Source: Myxococcota bacterium (GTDB taxonomy: Bacteria; Myxococcota_A; Bradymonadia; UBA7976; UBA1532). From it: 64,000 nt of DNA. Shown here piece after piece: positions 6,515 to 15,838 of the stretch. The stretch's first letter is position 1; each line of letters opens with the position of its first letter. A program made the translations under genes and the position numbers. A model generated the notes under the pieces. It made no database searches, was not told where the DNA came from, and saw only the letters and a program-made list of their open reading frames with translations. The stretch spans positions 1 to 64,000 of the forward strand of contig CAUJDF010000074.1 of the NCBI GenBank assembly GCA_963169045.1, written 5' to 3'.

Positions 6515-8445
6515 ATCCCATGCCCGGGGCGGCGTTCGCCCGTCGCCAGCAAGTTGCGGTACCGCGCCAGCGCCCACAGCGGGAAGTAGGACGCGTACCC
6601 GTGATAGGTGATGTAGAAGATCCGCGGGAAGCCGACGGCGTTGTAGTGCTGCTCCTCCCAGCGGTGCCCGTCGCGCGGCGACTGCAGCAAGAAGCGGATG
6701 CCCCGCTGCACCGCGTCGCTTCGCACCTCGCCGGCGGCCATGAGGCCGAGCAGCGCCCAGGCCGTCTGGGTCGGCGTGCTGACCTTGCTCTCGCCGCGGC
6801 GCTCCTCGAAGTAGCTGGCGCCGTCCTCGCCCCAGCCGCCGTCCGAGCGCTGGCGGTGCTCGAGCCACTCGACGGCGCGGCGGACGTGCGGCGCGCGCGT
6901 GTCCTCGCCGATGGCGTTGAGCGCGCAGAGCGCCGACCAGGTGCCGTAGATGTAGTTCGTGCCCCAGCGCCCGAACCAGGAGCCGTCGCGCTCCTGCGCG
7001 CGCAGCAGGAAGGCGCGCGCCCGGTCGACCACCGGATGCTCGCGTTTGTAGCCGAGCTGGCCGAGCAGCGAGAGGCAGCGCGCCGACACGTCCGCCGTCG
7101 GCGGATCGAGGAGCGCGCCGTGGTCCGCGAAGGGGATGGCGTTGAGGTAGTAGTACTCGTTGTCCGCGTCGAAGGCGCCCCAGCCGCCGTTCTTCGACTG
7201 CATGCCGAGGATCCAGCGCGCCGCGCGGTCGACGGCCACGCGGTCGCCGTCCATGCGGTGGAGCGCCATCGCCACCACCGCGGTGTCGTCGACGTCGGGG
7301 TAGTGGTCGTTGCGGTACTGGAACGCCCAGCCGCCCGGCACCGCCTCGGGGCGCCACAGGCGCCAGTCGCCGGGGGCGTCGATCTGGCGCTCGACGAGCC
7401 ACCGGCGCGCCTGCTTCAGCGCCGGCGAGTCGACGTCCTCGCCCGCCTCGAGCAGCGCGTGCATCGCCAGGCCGGTGTCCCAGACCGGCGAGAGGCACGG
7501 CTGGCAGTAGGCCTCGTCGTCCTTGACGACGAGCAGGCGGCGGACGGCCTCCCGGGCCTGCACCACGCGCGGGTGGTCGTCGGGGTAGCCCATCGCCCGG
7601 AACGCCATCACCGCGTTCACCATGGACGGGAACACGCCGCCGAGGCCGTCGACGCCGTTGAGGCGCTCCTCGACGAACCGCATCGCGGTGTCGACCGCCC
7701 GCCGGCGGATGGGCGTGGGCATGAGCAGGTCGATGGGACGCAGCAGCTTGTCGAGGCCGACGAAGACATCCCCGAGCCGGTTGCCGACCGGGTTGCGGAT
7801 GTAGTCGGTGACGGCGTGGGGCGGCGTCTGGAAGAGCTCGCGGATGTCGATCCCGCGCGGGTTCGCGGCGCGCGGCTTCTTCGCCTGGAGCACGAGCAGC
7901 GGCGCGATGACCACCCGCGACCAGTACGACATCTTCGCGAGGTGCACCGGGAACCAGTCCGGCGCGAGCATGAGCTCGACGGGCATCACCGGCACCGCGC
8001 GCCACGGCACCTGCCCGAAGAGCGCGAGGCTGATGCGCGTGAAGACGTTGGACCGCTCGGCGCCGCCGCGCACGAGCACCGCGTTGCGCGCGCGCCGCAT
8101 GTGCGTGGAGTATGGGTCCTCGCCGGCGAGCTTCAGCGCGTAGTAGGCCTTCACCGTGGCGCTGAGGTCGGTGTTGCCTTCGTGGAAGAGGGGCCAGCCG
8201 CCGTCGGCCCCCTGGGTCCGCTTCAGATATCGGGCGATCTTCTGTTGTAGACCGTCGTCGATCTCGCCGAGGAAGTGCTCGTAGAGGATGTATTCGGCGG
8301 GGATGGTGGCGTCGGCCTCGAGCTCGAAGATCCAGTGACCGTCGTCGCGTTGGAGCGAGAGCAGGCCCTCCCGCACCTCCTCGATCGTCCGGTCGAGGAG
8401 GGCGAGCGTGCGGGCCTGGGCCGCCGCCGACGTGACGCTACGCAT
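6511..8445 (-). CDS. shc: Squalene-hopene cyclase
   Basis: 644 residues, the usual length. The catalytic acid motif DVDDTA lies near residue 384, and several QW-type repeats are visible (DGGWPLFHEG, KNGGWGAFDADN, DGSWFGRWG, DGGWGEDGAS). The enzyme cyclises squalene to hopene/hopanol at the cytoplasmic membrane, the first step of hopanoid synthesis. A strong Shine-Dalgarno (GGAGGAG, complement of 8451-8457) supports ATG 8445. It is followed by overlapping hpnG. A 103-base gap separates it from the ArsC-like gene upstream, which may hold a promoter. Confidence 0.97.
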   Translation of the reverse strand: MRSVTSAAAQARTLALLDRTIEEVREGLLSLQRDDGHWIFELEADATIPAEYILYEHFLGEIDDGLQQKIARYLKRTQGADGGWPLFHEGNTDLSATVKAYYALKLAGEDPYSTHMRRARNAVLVRGGAERSNVFTRISLALFGQVPWRAVPVMPVELMLAPDWFPVHLAKMSYWSRVVIAPLLVLQAKKPRAANPRGIDIRELFQTPPHAVTDYIRNPVGNRLGDVFVGLDKLLRPIDLLMPTPIRRRAVDTAMRFVEERLNGVDGLGGVFPSMVNAVMAFRAMGYPDDHPRVVQAREAVRRLLVVKDDEAYCQPCLSPVWDTGLAMHALLEAGEDVDSPALKQARRWLVERQIDAPGDWRLWRPEAVPGGWAFQYRNDHYPDVDDTAVVAMALHRMDGDRVAVDRAARWILGMQSKNGGWGAFDADNEYYYLNAIPFADHGALLDPPTADVSARCLSLLGQLGYKREHPVVDRARAFLLRAQERDGSWFGRWGTNYIYGTWSALCALNAIGEDTRAPHVRRAVEWLEHRQRSDGGWGEDGASYFEERRGESKVSTPTQTAWALLGLMAAGEVRSDAVQRGIRFLLQSPRDGHRWEEQHYNAVGFPRIFYITYHGYASYFPLWALARYRNLLATGERRPGHGM

Positions 8446-8548
8446 GAGGGCTCCTCCGTCGACACGACAGGGCGCGTGCCGCGCCTCTCGCTCGTACGAC
8501 GCGGCGCCCCGGCCGCGGGTTGTGCAGGATCGGCCGACGGCGGAGTGG

Positions 8549-8902
8549 TCAGAAGACCGAGGCCCAGGCCTCTTCGCGGAAGCCGACGAGCACCCGGTCG
8601 CCGGCGTCGACCACCGGCCGCTTGACCAGCTTGCCGTCGGCGGCGAGCGCGGCGAGGGCCTCGTCGTCGCCCATGGCGGGCAGGCGGTCCCGGAAGCCGC
8701 CGTCGCGGTAGCGCTCGCCCGAGGTGTTGAAGAAGCTGCGGATCGGCAGGCCGGAGCGCCGCCACAGATCGCGCAGCGCCTCGGCCGGGATGGGGCTCGC
8801 GACGAGGTCGCGGACCTCGTAGGCCACGCCGCGCGCGTCGAGCCACTTCTGCGCCTTGCGGCACGTGCCGCAGCGCGGATAGCCGTAGAAGACGATGCTC
8901 AT
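8549..8902 (-). CDS. ArsC/Spx-family thioredoxin-fold protein
   Basis: 117 residues. GYPRCGTCRKAQKWL near the N-terminus gives the CxxC redox pair, and SFFNTSGERYRDGG plus KLVKRPVV match the ArsC/Spx/YffB family. Such proteins act as thiol reductases, arsenate reductase-like enzymes or (Spx) RNA polymerase partners; the CxxC motif favours the Spx/YffB type. Its ATG overlaps the stop of the ATP-grasp gene by four bases, so the two are co-translated. The exact substrate cannot be read from sequence. Confidence 0.85.
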   Translation of the reverse strand: MSIVFYGYPRCGTCRKAQKWLDARGVAYEVRDLVASPIPAEALRDLWRRSGLPIRSFFNTSGERYRDGGFRDRLPAMGDDEALAALAADGKLVKRPVVDAGDRVLVGFREEAWASVF

Positions 8903-10092
8903 GGGTGCTGGGGAGTAACAGGCGCCACGGTGATGCGCAAGGCCGCGTCGGCGCGCCGCAGCGCGTCGCGCACCCGCACCGGATCGTCGCCCTCGACCGT
9001 GACGTGGCCCACCGACTGCCCCGTGCCGACCCGCGCGTCGACGCGCTCCCCCACGCGCACCGTCAGGCGCGCCTCGACGACCCCCGGGAGCCGCCGGACC
9101 TCGCGCCAGCCCTCGATGGCGGTGACCGTGCCCTCGCCGGGGTGGAAGAACAGGTTGCCGACCACGCGCCGCGCCGGGCCGGGCAGCGCGCCGTCGTCGC
9201 CGTCGACGGCGAGGCGCAGGCAGCAGGCCCACGCGTCGAAGGCGTACGCGCGGCCGAGCAGCTCCATGAGGTGGCCGCCGGGGGCGCGCGCGGCGATCTC
9301 GCCGACGAGCGGGCCCTCGGGCGCGAGGTAGAACTCGGCGTGGCAGATGCCGTCGCCGGCGCCGACGGCGGCGACGACGCGGTCGTTCAAGTCGAGCAGC
9401 GTCACGGCGGCGTGCTCGGACAGCGGCGCCGGCAACAGGTTGGCGCGCCCCGGCAGCACGTACTCGGTCAGGTTCGTCGCGAGGACGCGCCCGCCCCGCA
9501 CGAAAGACTCCACGCTCACCTCGGGGCCCTCGATGTACGCTTCGAGGCCCGCGCCGCCGGCGTTGCGCGTCGCGAGCAGGTCCGCGACCGCGGCGCGCAC
9601 CTGGGCCGCGTCGCGCGCGATCACCGTGCCGCGGCTGCCCGAGGACTCGAGCGCCTTGACGACCACCGGCCAGCCGAGGCGCGCGGCGAGCGCCTCCGCC
9701 TCGTCGACGTCGGCGACGGGATGGATGGGCCGGCAGGGCAGGCCCGCGGCGATGAAGCGCGCCTTCATGTGACGCTTGCTGCGGGAGGCGCGCGCGTCGT
9801 CGGGCGGCTGCCCGGGCACCTCGAGGGCGGCCCGCACGACCGCCGCGGGGACCACGGCGCGCTCCGCCACCGGCACGACCGCCCGCGGCTTCGCGCCGCC
9901 GAGCGCCGCCCGCGCCGCGGCCACGATCGCCGCCTCGCCCGCGTCGAAGTCGACCTCGGCGAGGCCCGCCGCCCGCGCCCGCAGCGTGCGCGTCACGCCC
10001 GGCTCGGCGAGCACGCACGCGCGCAGGCCGAGCCGCGTGGCCGCCTCCACCGCCGGTCGCCGCGCCCCCACCAGCAGGACCGTCCGCGTCAT
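8899..10092 (-). CDS. ATP-grasp ligase-like protein
   Basis: 397 residues. The N-terminal third is a Rossmann-like preATP-grasp domain (VLLVGARRPAVEAATRLGL). The middle holds the ATP-grasp core: SKRHMKARFIAAGLP, WPVVVKALESSGSRGT, EAYIEGPEVSVESFV, then the metal-binding GDGICHAEFYLAPEG and VGEIAARAPGGHLMEL. A C-terminal domain of about 110 residues resembles those of biotin-carboxylase-like and L-amino-acid ligase relatives. It should join a carboxylate to an amine or thiol using ATP; the substrate is unknown. It begins 11 bases after the giant secreted protein gene and overlaps the ArsC-like gene. Confidence 0.82.
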   Translation of the reverse strand: MTRTVLLVGARRPAVEAATRLGLRACVLAEPGVTRTLRARAAGLAEVDFDAGEAAIVAAARAALGGAKPRAVVPVAERAVVPAAVVRAALEVPGQPPDDARASRSKRHMKARFIAAGLPCRPIHPVADVDEAEALAARLGWPVVVKALESSGSRGTVIARDAAQVRAAVADLLATRNAGGAGLEAYIEGPEVSVESFVRGGRVLATNLTEYVLPGRANLLPAPLSEHAAVTLLDLNDRVVAAVGAGDGICHAEFYLAPEGPLVGEIAARAPGGHLMELLGRAYAFDAWACCLRLAVDGDDGALPGPARRVVGNLFFHPGEGTVTAIEGWREVRRLPGVVEARLTVRVGERVDARVGTGQSVGHVTVEGDDPVRVRDALRRADAALRITVAPVTPQHP

Positions 10093-10102
10093 GTCGGAAA
10101 GC

Positions 10103-13100
10103 CTATTCTTCGGTGACGGTGAGATCGAAGTCGCCGTAGACGCGGTCCTCGGTGGGGGCGAGGCGGATCTGCAGGTCGTCGGCCAGGCCGCGCGCCACGC
10201 CGTCGGCGTCGGCGTAGCTCGGGACGACGTAGAAGGTCACGGGCAGGCGCACGTCCTCGGCCACGACGGCGACCTCGTCCTGGACGGTCGTGTAGCGTAC
10301 GCGGCCGTGGTCGGCCGGGTCCGCCGCGACGAGCATCTGCACCACCGGCGCGCCGACGGGCTCGCCGCCCGGCGGCACGTCCTGCGTGCGCAGGTAGCGG
10401 AGGCGCAGGCCGCCGAGCATGACGTCGCGCAGGGCGGCGTGCGTCGTGCCGTCGCTGCCGAGGTTGCCGGTGATGCGGAGGGTGACCGGGCGCTCGTCGC
10501 CGGCCTCGCCCGGCATCAGGCGCAGGCGCCACACGTTGGGGTGCGGGCGCTCGCTCGCCACGCGAATGGGGTAGTCGCCCAGGTCGAGGTCGCGGATGCC
10601 CTCGCGGATGTCGATCGGCCCGAAGCGCTCGCCGCCGTAGTCGAGCTCGACGATGCCGTGGCAGTCGAAGGCGTCGTTTCCGCCGTCCTCCCAGCAGAGC
10701 GGGCCGAGGTCGTCGCGCCGGGGCACGAAGTCGCGGGGATCGGCGGGCATCGACACTGCGCTGCCGCGGCTCGTCACGCGTCCGGCGCCGGGCCCGTCCA
10801 CGAAGACGTAGTACTCGCCGGGGAGCGCGTCGCGCAGGAGCACCTCGGGGCCGCAGCCGAGCTCGGTGCCGGGCACCTCGCACTCCCGGCGCACGTAGAC
10901 GAAGGCGGGGTAGGACGTGCCGGGGTTGTCGACGCGCACGCGCAGGTCGGCGCGGCGGCCGAGCCGGTAGCGGAAGACCGCGTCGGGCGCGCCGAGCCCG
11001 CCGCACAGCCCGACGAAGCGGTCGGGCTCGCCGTCCTGTGTGACCCCGCGCATGCGGGCGTCGCGCACGAGCAGCGGCGCGTCGGCGTCCGTGCAGGCCT
11101 GCTCTTCGTCGGTGTCGCCGCGCGCGACGCAGCCGAGGTCGCCGGGCCAGTCGATGTACCCGTCGAAGTCGTCGTCGCGGCCGTTGCCGCACAGGGGCGC
11201 CACCTCGGGATCGCCCTCGTCGTCGTCGAACGCGTCGACGCAGCCGTCGTCGGCCGCGTCGGCGGCGCCGTCGAGGTCGTTGTCGCGGCCGTCGGCGCAG
11301 CGGGCCGGCGGGTCGCCCGGGTCCTGCTCGTCGTCGTCGGCGGCGTCGGCGCAGCCCGGCTCGTCCGGGAAGTCGACGCGTCCGTCGCCGTCGTCATCAC
11401 GCCCGTTGGTGCAGGCCGTCGGCCGGAGCGGCCCGATCTCGTCGTCGTCGGCGGCGTAGCGGCAGCCGCCATCGAGCGGCCAGTCGGCGCGCCCGTCGCC
11501 GTCGTCATCGCGCCCGTTGGCGCAGCCCGGCGGCGTCTCCGGATCGTCCTCGCTCCCGTCGACCGCCGACGCGCAGCCCGGATCCCCCGGGAAGTCGGCC
11601 ACGCCGTCGCGGTCGTCGTCCAACCCGTTGGCGCAGGTCGGTGGTGCCCCGCCGTCGGCCTCGTCGAGGTCGGCCGGCGCAAAACACCCGGGATCGAAAG
11701 GGAAATCCGCGTGGCCGTCGAAGTCGTCGTCGCGGCCGTCGCCGCAGGCGGCCGGCGGGCCGAACTCGCCGTCGGCGCCGCGGCCGATGCAGCCGGCGTC
11801 CGCCGGCCAGTCGACGGCGCCGTCGTCGTCGTCGTCGAGGCCGTTGGCGCACGGCGGCGGGCGCGGCGGATCGCGCTCGCTCTCGTCGCCGGGGCCGCGG
11901 CAGCCGGGGTCCAGCGGGAAGTCGGCGAGGTCGTCGCCGTCGTCGTCGCGCCCGTTGGCGCATTCGGCGGGCGTCGCCGGATCGCGCTCGTCGAGGTCGC
12001 CGGCGTCCGTGCAGCCGGGGTCGCGCTCGTCGGCGAGGCCGTCGCCGTCGTCGTCGCCGCCGTTGGAGCACGCCACCGGCAGCGGCTCGACGTCGATGTC
12101 GAGGCGGAACGAGCCGCCGCCGTCGCGGGCGTCCACCACCACGTAGTACGTGGCCGGCCGGTCGGCGACGAAGCTCACCGCGGAGCGCGGCTCGCCCACG
12201 AACGCGTCCTGGTTGCACACCAGCGCGAAGCGGTCGTCGCACGTCGCGCGGACGTAGAGCACGGTGTCGAACGCGGTCTCTTCGTTGAGCAGGCTCAGCT
12301 TCACGCGCGCCGGCCGCTCGATCGGCAGGCCGAAGATCACGTCGCGGCCGCGTTGGCCCCCGCACGCGGCGTCGACCGCGTTCGGGGCCTCGCTCGTGTC
12401 GGCCCGGGCGTTGCGAACGCCGAGCGGCAGCGCGCGGAAGTCGGCCGTCCCCGGACAGCCGCGCGGATCCCCTTCGGTCTCGAAGGACGCCGACACGCAG
12501 TCCGGATCCTCGCCGAAGTCGGTGCGGCCGTCGCGGTCGTTGTCGACGCCGTCGGCGCAAGCCGGAGGCGTCGCGGGGTCGCGCTCGTCGTCGTCCCGGC
12601 GCGAGGTGCAGCCGGGGTCGTCGGGGAAGTCGACGCGGCCATCGGCGTCGTCGTCGGCGCCGTTCTCGCAAGCGGCGGCGCCCTCATCGTCGTCGGTGGC
12701 GCTCGCGCAGCCGCGATCGGCGACATCGACCAGGCCGTCGCCATCGTCGTCGAACGCGTCGGCGCACGCCGGCAGCGGCCGCTCCGACAGGGTGCATTCG
12801 AAGAGGCAAGCGGGATCGGCGACATCGACCAGGCCGTCGCCGTCGTCGTCGATTCCGTCGGCGCAGGCGGGCATCACCGGGTCGTTGGCGCCGTCGGGCG
12901 CGAGGCCGCCGTAGGCACGCTCGAGGGCCAGCAGGCCTTCGAGGTGGGGGGTGCCGTCGCCCCAGCGCCCGGCGGGGTCCTGCCCGGCGAGCAGCGCGAT
13001 GGCGAGGTCGAAGTAGAAGCCCTCCCGCGCCTCGGGGAACGGCGTGTCGAGCGGCGCGCGCCGCCAGAAGCGCCGGTCGCCGTCGGCGCGCGCCGCCCCG

Positions 13101-15067
13101 ACGGCCCGCGCGAGCGCCCGCCACTGACGCGTCGTCTCCGGCGGGCCGAGGGCGACGAGCCCGCCGACCGCCGCCGCATCGACGGGCTGCCCGCGCAGGT
13201 ACCCCAGCCAGAGCAGGTCGGCGGTGGTCTCGAGGTCGCCCTCGTGCGAGGGCTGGCTCGCCAGGAACGCGTCGAGGCCCGCCAGCGCCCCGTCCGCGCC
13301 GGGGACGACGCGCACCGCCGCGGCAAGCCCGGTCGCGGCCGCAGCCGTCGCCCGCACTTCGCCCCAGCCGCCGTCGGGCCCCTGCGTCCGCTGCAGCGCG
13401 GAGACGCCGTTCGTCAGCGCGCGGCCGACGCCCATGCGCCCGCCCACGTCGTCGGGGCCGCCCGCCGTGATCCAGGCCGCGAGGGCGGCGAGGTTGCCGC
13501 CGGTGAGCTCCGGATCGGGCTGCTGACGGGGGTCCGTCAGCGCGGGATCGCTCTCGATGAGGTGGGCGAGCACCCGCTGCAACATGGCGCGGTCGGCGTG
13601 CTCGAGGCCGGCGAGGCCGAGCGTCCGCCCCCAGCCCGCGGCCTGGCGCCGCTCGAGGAAGGCGAGCACGCCGAGCGCGTCCGCGCGCAGATCGCGCTCG
13701 AGGCCGCCGAAGTGTCCCCGGCCGCCCTCCTCGCGCCGCAGGTGGTCGAGCGCGCGCCGGACCGCCTCGTCGACCGCCTCGGTGAACCGGTCGCGCCGCG
13801 CCTCGCCCTCGAGTAGACCCTCGTCGATCTCCCCGTCGCCGTCGTCGTCCCGCCCGTTGCAGGCCTCGGCCGACACCGGCCCGCAGGCGGCGTTCGCCGG
13901 ATCGGGGCACGGCGGCGCGCCGACGCACGCGCCGCCCTCGTCCCAGCGGCCGTCGACGCAGGTGTACTGCCGCGCGCCGCGGCCGCCGAGGCCGCAAGCG
14001 CGCGCCTCGCGGCGCCCGTCGACGCACTCGTCCGGATCCGCGCAGTCCCCATACGGGCCCCAGGCGCCGACGGCGCAGGTGCGCACGCGCATCCCGCGCC
14101 CGTTCAGGCCGCAGCCGGCGTCCTCGGGCTCCTCCACGCCATCGACGCAGACGTCGGTGTCCTCGCAGTCCGACCAGGGCAGCCACGTGCCGCGCCCGCA
14201 CTGCCGCCGGCGCGTGCCGCGGTCGTTGAGGCCGCAGGTGCCGGCCTCGACGATCATGTCGGTGCACTCGTCCGGGTCCTCGCAGGCGCTCCAGTCGGAC
14301 CAGGCGCCGGACTCGCACACGCGCCCCTCGAAGCCGCGGCCGTTGACGCCGCAGACGCGCTGGTGCGGCTGATCGTCGACGCACTCGTCGGGATCGTCGC
14401 ACGGCGAGAGCTCGCCCCAGCGGCCGTCCTCGCAGGTGTGGGCCTGGGATCCGCGCCCGTTGAAGCCGCAGGGCTCGGTCTCCGTCGTGCCCGGCACGCA
14501 CTCGGCGCCGGGATCGTCGCACGCCCCGAGCATGCCCCACTGCCCGCCGGCGCAGACGCGCGTGCGCGTCCCGGACACGCCGCAGGGCTCCTGCTCGGCG
14601 TCGCCGTCGCGGCACACGTCGGGATCGGCGCAGTCGGCGAACTCGCCCCACACGCCGGCGGCGCAGGTCCGCGTCTCGAGGCCGTGACCGTTCAGGCCGC
14701 AGGGCCGGCGCTCCGTCTCGCCGTCCTCGCAGTCGGCGGGCATGCCGCCCGCCCCACCGCCGCCGTCGGCGCCGCCGCCCGCGCCGCCGTCAAAGCCCGC
14801 GTCCTCACTGACGGTTCCGTCCGCGCCACCGCCGCCGTCCGGGCCGGGCAGGCACACGCAACGGCCGTACTCGCGCCCGTCGCACGTCCGGACGCCGGCG
14901 CCGCCGCCCGCGCAGTCGCACGCGACGGTGTCCCCCGGATCGCAGGCGAGGGCGGCGTCGACGTGGACCGGCGGCCGACGCCCGGCGTCGTCGGCGTCGC
15001 CGCCGGCGCCCGCACCGCACCCGCAGAGGACGATCGCGGCGATCGCCCGTCCGAGCCGTCGTCTCAA
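10103..15067 (-). CDS. Giant repeat-rich secreted protein with toroid-like core
   Basis: 1654 residues. An N-terminal signal with a lipobox-like LCGC suggests export and perhaps lipidation. Residues about 110-395 hold seven Cys-rich repeats of the form CGLNGRG...RTC..G.WG...C.DPDEC. Residues about 410-705 resemble an alpha/alpha toroid (terpene cyclase/prenyltransferase-like), with GPDGGWGEVRATAAAATGLA. Fourteen repeats of the form C-x-N-G-x-D-D-D-x-D-G-x-x-D...C, likely calcium-binding, are spread from residue 400 to 1310. Two PPC-like beta domains follow the repeats. The protein is probably on the cell surface, acting in adhesion or binding; its function is unknown. Confidence 0.8.
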   Translation of the reverse strand: MRRRLGRAIAAIVLCGCGAGAGGDADDAGRRPPVHVDAALACDPGDTVACDCAGGGAGVRTCDGREYGRCVCLPGPDGGGGADGTVSEDAGFDGGAGGGADGGGGAGGMPADCEDGETERRPCGLNGHGLETRTCAAGVWGEFADCADPDVCRDGDAEQEPCGVSGTRTRVCAGGQWGMLGACDDPGAECVPGTTETEPCGFNGRGSQAHTCEDGRWGELSPCDDPDECVDDQPHQRVCGVNGRGFEGRVCESGAWSDWSACEDPDECTDMIVEAGTCGLNDRGTRRRQCGRGTWLPWSDCEDTDVCVDGVEEPEDAGCGLNGRGMRVRTCAVGAWGPYGDCADPDECVDGRREARACGLGGRGARQYTCVDGRWDEGGACVGAPPCPDPANAACGPVSAEACNGRDDDGDGEIDEGLLEGEARRDRFTEAVDEAVRRALDHLRREEGGRGHFGGLERDLRADALGVLAFLERRQAAGWGRTLGLAGLEHADRAMLQRVLAHLIESDPALTDPRQQPDPELTGGNLAALAAWITAGGPDDVGGRMGVGRALTNGVSALQRTQGPDGGWGEVRATAAAATGLAAAVRVVPGADGALAGLDAFLASQPSHEGDLETTADLLWLGYLRGQPVDAAAVGGLVALGPPETTRQWRALARAVGAARADGDRRFWRRAPLDTPFPEAREGFYFDLAIALLAGQDPAGRWGDGTPHLEGLLALERAYGGLAPDGANDPVMPACADGIDDDGDGLVDVADPACLFECTLSERPLPACADAFDDDGDGLVDVADRGCASATDDDEGAAACENGADDDADGRVDFPDDPGCTSRRDDDERDPATPPACADGVDNDRDGRTDFGEDPDCVSASFETEGDPRGCPGTADFRALPLGVRNARADTSEAPNAVDAACGGQRGRDVIFGLPIERPARVKLSLLNEETAFDTVLYVRATCDDRFALVCNQDAFVGEPRSAVSFVADRPATYYVVVDARDGGGSFRLDIDVEPLPVACSNGGDDDGDGLADERDPGCTDAGDLDERDPATPAECANGRDDDGDDLADFPLDPGCRGPGDESERDPPRPPPCANGLDDDDDGAVDWPADAGCIGRGADGEFGPPAACGDGRDDDFDGHADFPFDPGCFAPADLDEADGGAPPTCANGLDDDRDGVADFPGDPGCASAVDGSEDDPETPPGCANGRDDDGDGRADWPLDGGCRYAADDDEIGPLRPTACTNGRDDDGDGRVDFPDEPGCADAADDDEQDPGDPPARCADGRDNDLDGAADAADDGCVDAFDDDEGDPEVAPLCGNGRDDDFDGYIDWPGDLGCVARGDTDEEQACTDADAPLLVRDARMRGVTQDGEPDRFVGLCGGLGAPDAVFRYRLGRRADLRVRVDNPGTSYPAFVYVRRECEVPGTELGCGPEVLLRDALPGEYYVFVDGPGAGRVTSRGSAVSMPADPRDFVPRRDDLGPLCWEDGGNDAFDCHGIVELDYGGERFGPIDIREGIRDLDLGDYPIRVASERPHPNVWRLRLMPGEAGDERPVTLRITGNLGSDGTTHAALRDVMLGGLRLRYLRTQDVPPGGEPVGAPVVQMLVAADPADHGRVRYTTVQDEVAVVAEDVRLPVTFYVVPSYADADGVARGLADDLQIRLAPTEDRVYGDFDLTVTEE
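11150..12880 (-). repeat. Thirteen degenerate Asp-rich repeats within giant protein
   Basis: The DNA repeats blocks of about 110-125 bases, each encoding one C-x-N-G-x-D-D-D-x-D-G-x-x-D-x-x-x-D-P-G-C unit. Four units precede and nine follow a PPC-like domain. Copies are diverged, so the array is old, though pieces such as the reverse of cgtcgtcgtc recur often enough to allow slippage. Confidence 0.8.
13924..14737 (-). repeat. Seven Cys-rich repeats encoded in giant protein
   Basis: About 120-base blocks each encode a CGxNGRG...C..G.WG..x.C.DPDEC unit with three or four conserved cysteines, suggesting disulphide-stabilised extracellular modules resembling thrombospondin type 1-like folds. Units are diverged in sequence but constant in cysteine spacing. 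Confidence 0.75.
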
Positions 15068-15299
15068 TGCCGTCGCCTCCGGAGCTCCCCGTCGTCGGCG
15101 AGCGTCCGTCGCCCCGCCGCAACGCCTTCAGCTTCGGCCGCCCCGGCGCCCGACTCGAATTCCGGCCGCTCGAGTGCGGACGTCGCCGGCTCGCCGCAGT
15201 CGACCGGCGCCGCCGCCAGCCATCCACCACGCATGCGCTCCCCCGGAGTGCACCCTTCTCGACGAGGATGGGTCGACGGCGACTCGGAGTCCAGCCCGC

Positions 15300-15758
15300 C
15301 TAGACCTCCATCCGCAGATTGATCGTCGCCGGGCTGAAGCCGGCGGCGCGAAGCATCGCGAAAGACGGATCGTTGCCGGCGCGCACCGTGGCGTGGACGA
15401 CGCGCGCCCCCCGCCGGCGCAGCGCCGCGACGAGGTGCGCGACGAGCGCCCGGCCGAGGCCCGCTCCGCGTGCCGTCGGCTCCACGTAGACGAAGCAGAT
15501 GGCGCCCTCCGGCGGGGGTCGGCGCAGCCACCGGCCCGATCGCGACCGCGCCAGCGCCGCCTCGCCGTAACCGACGCACCGCCCGGCGCGCTCGGCGACC
15601 ACCACGACGCCGTCGGTGCGCGCGAGCGCACGCAGCACGTGCCGCCGCGCCGCGGCCTCGGTGGCCGAAGCGTCGCCCTCTTCCTTGCGCAGGGCCAGGA
15701 ACAGCGCCACGAGCGCCGCCACGTCGCCCGGCCGCGCCGCCCGCAGCGTCGTCTCCAT
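15300..15758 (-). CDS. GNAT-family N-acetyltransferase
   Basis: 152 residues from ATG 15758 (METTLRAARPGD); the frame is open 36 bases further but the methionine fits the usual GNAT start. It has a complete GNAT layout: first strand TLRAARPGDVAALVALF, middle strand VVVVAERAGRCVGYGEAAL, acetyl-CoA loop FVYVEPTARGAGLGRALVAHL, and C-terminal AMLRAAGFSPATINLRME. It transfers an acetyl group to an amine of an unknown acceptor. It stands alone, with a 232-base gap on the giant-gene side and an 80-base divergent gap to the next plus-strand gene. Confidence 0.85.
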   Translation of the reverse strand: METTLRAARPGDVAALVALFLALRKEEGDASATEAAARRHVLRALARTDGVVVVAERAGRCVGYGEAALARSRSGRWLRRPPPEGAICFVYVEPTARGAGLGRALVAHLVAALRRRGARVVHATVRAGNDPSFAMLRAAGFSPATINLRMEV

Positions 15759-15838
15759 GCCGCGGACTGTGGCCCACGTGCCCCCGCTCGTCAAAGGCCC
15801 ATTGGCGCGGACCCCGAGCCGGCGCTACCTTGTCGCGC

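Noticed and set aside
5792-8005. 737-residue frame that merges shc shadow with HpnG
   Set aside because: Only its last 240 residues are real; the upstream portion is out of frame with shc, whose frame has clear QW and DxDD motifs.
11500-12671. Arg-rich frames opposite or overlapping the Asp repeats
   Set aside because: They are mirror frames of the repeat region, composed almost only of Arg, Ala and Gly.
9776-13816. 1346-residue open frame opposite the giant protein
   Set aside because: GC-rich shadow frame, with no recognised motif and antisense to a gene with clear repeats and domains.
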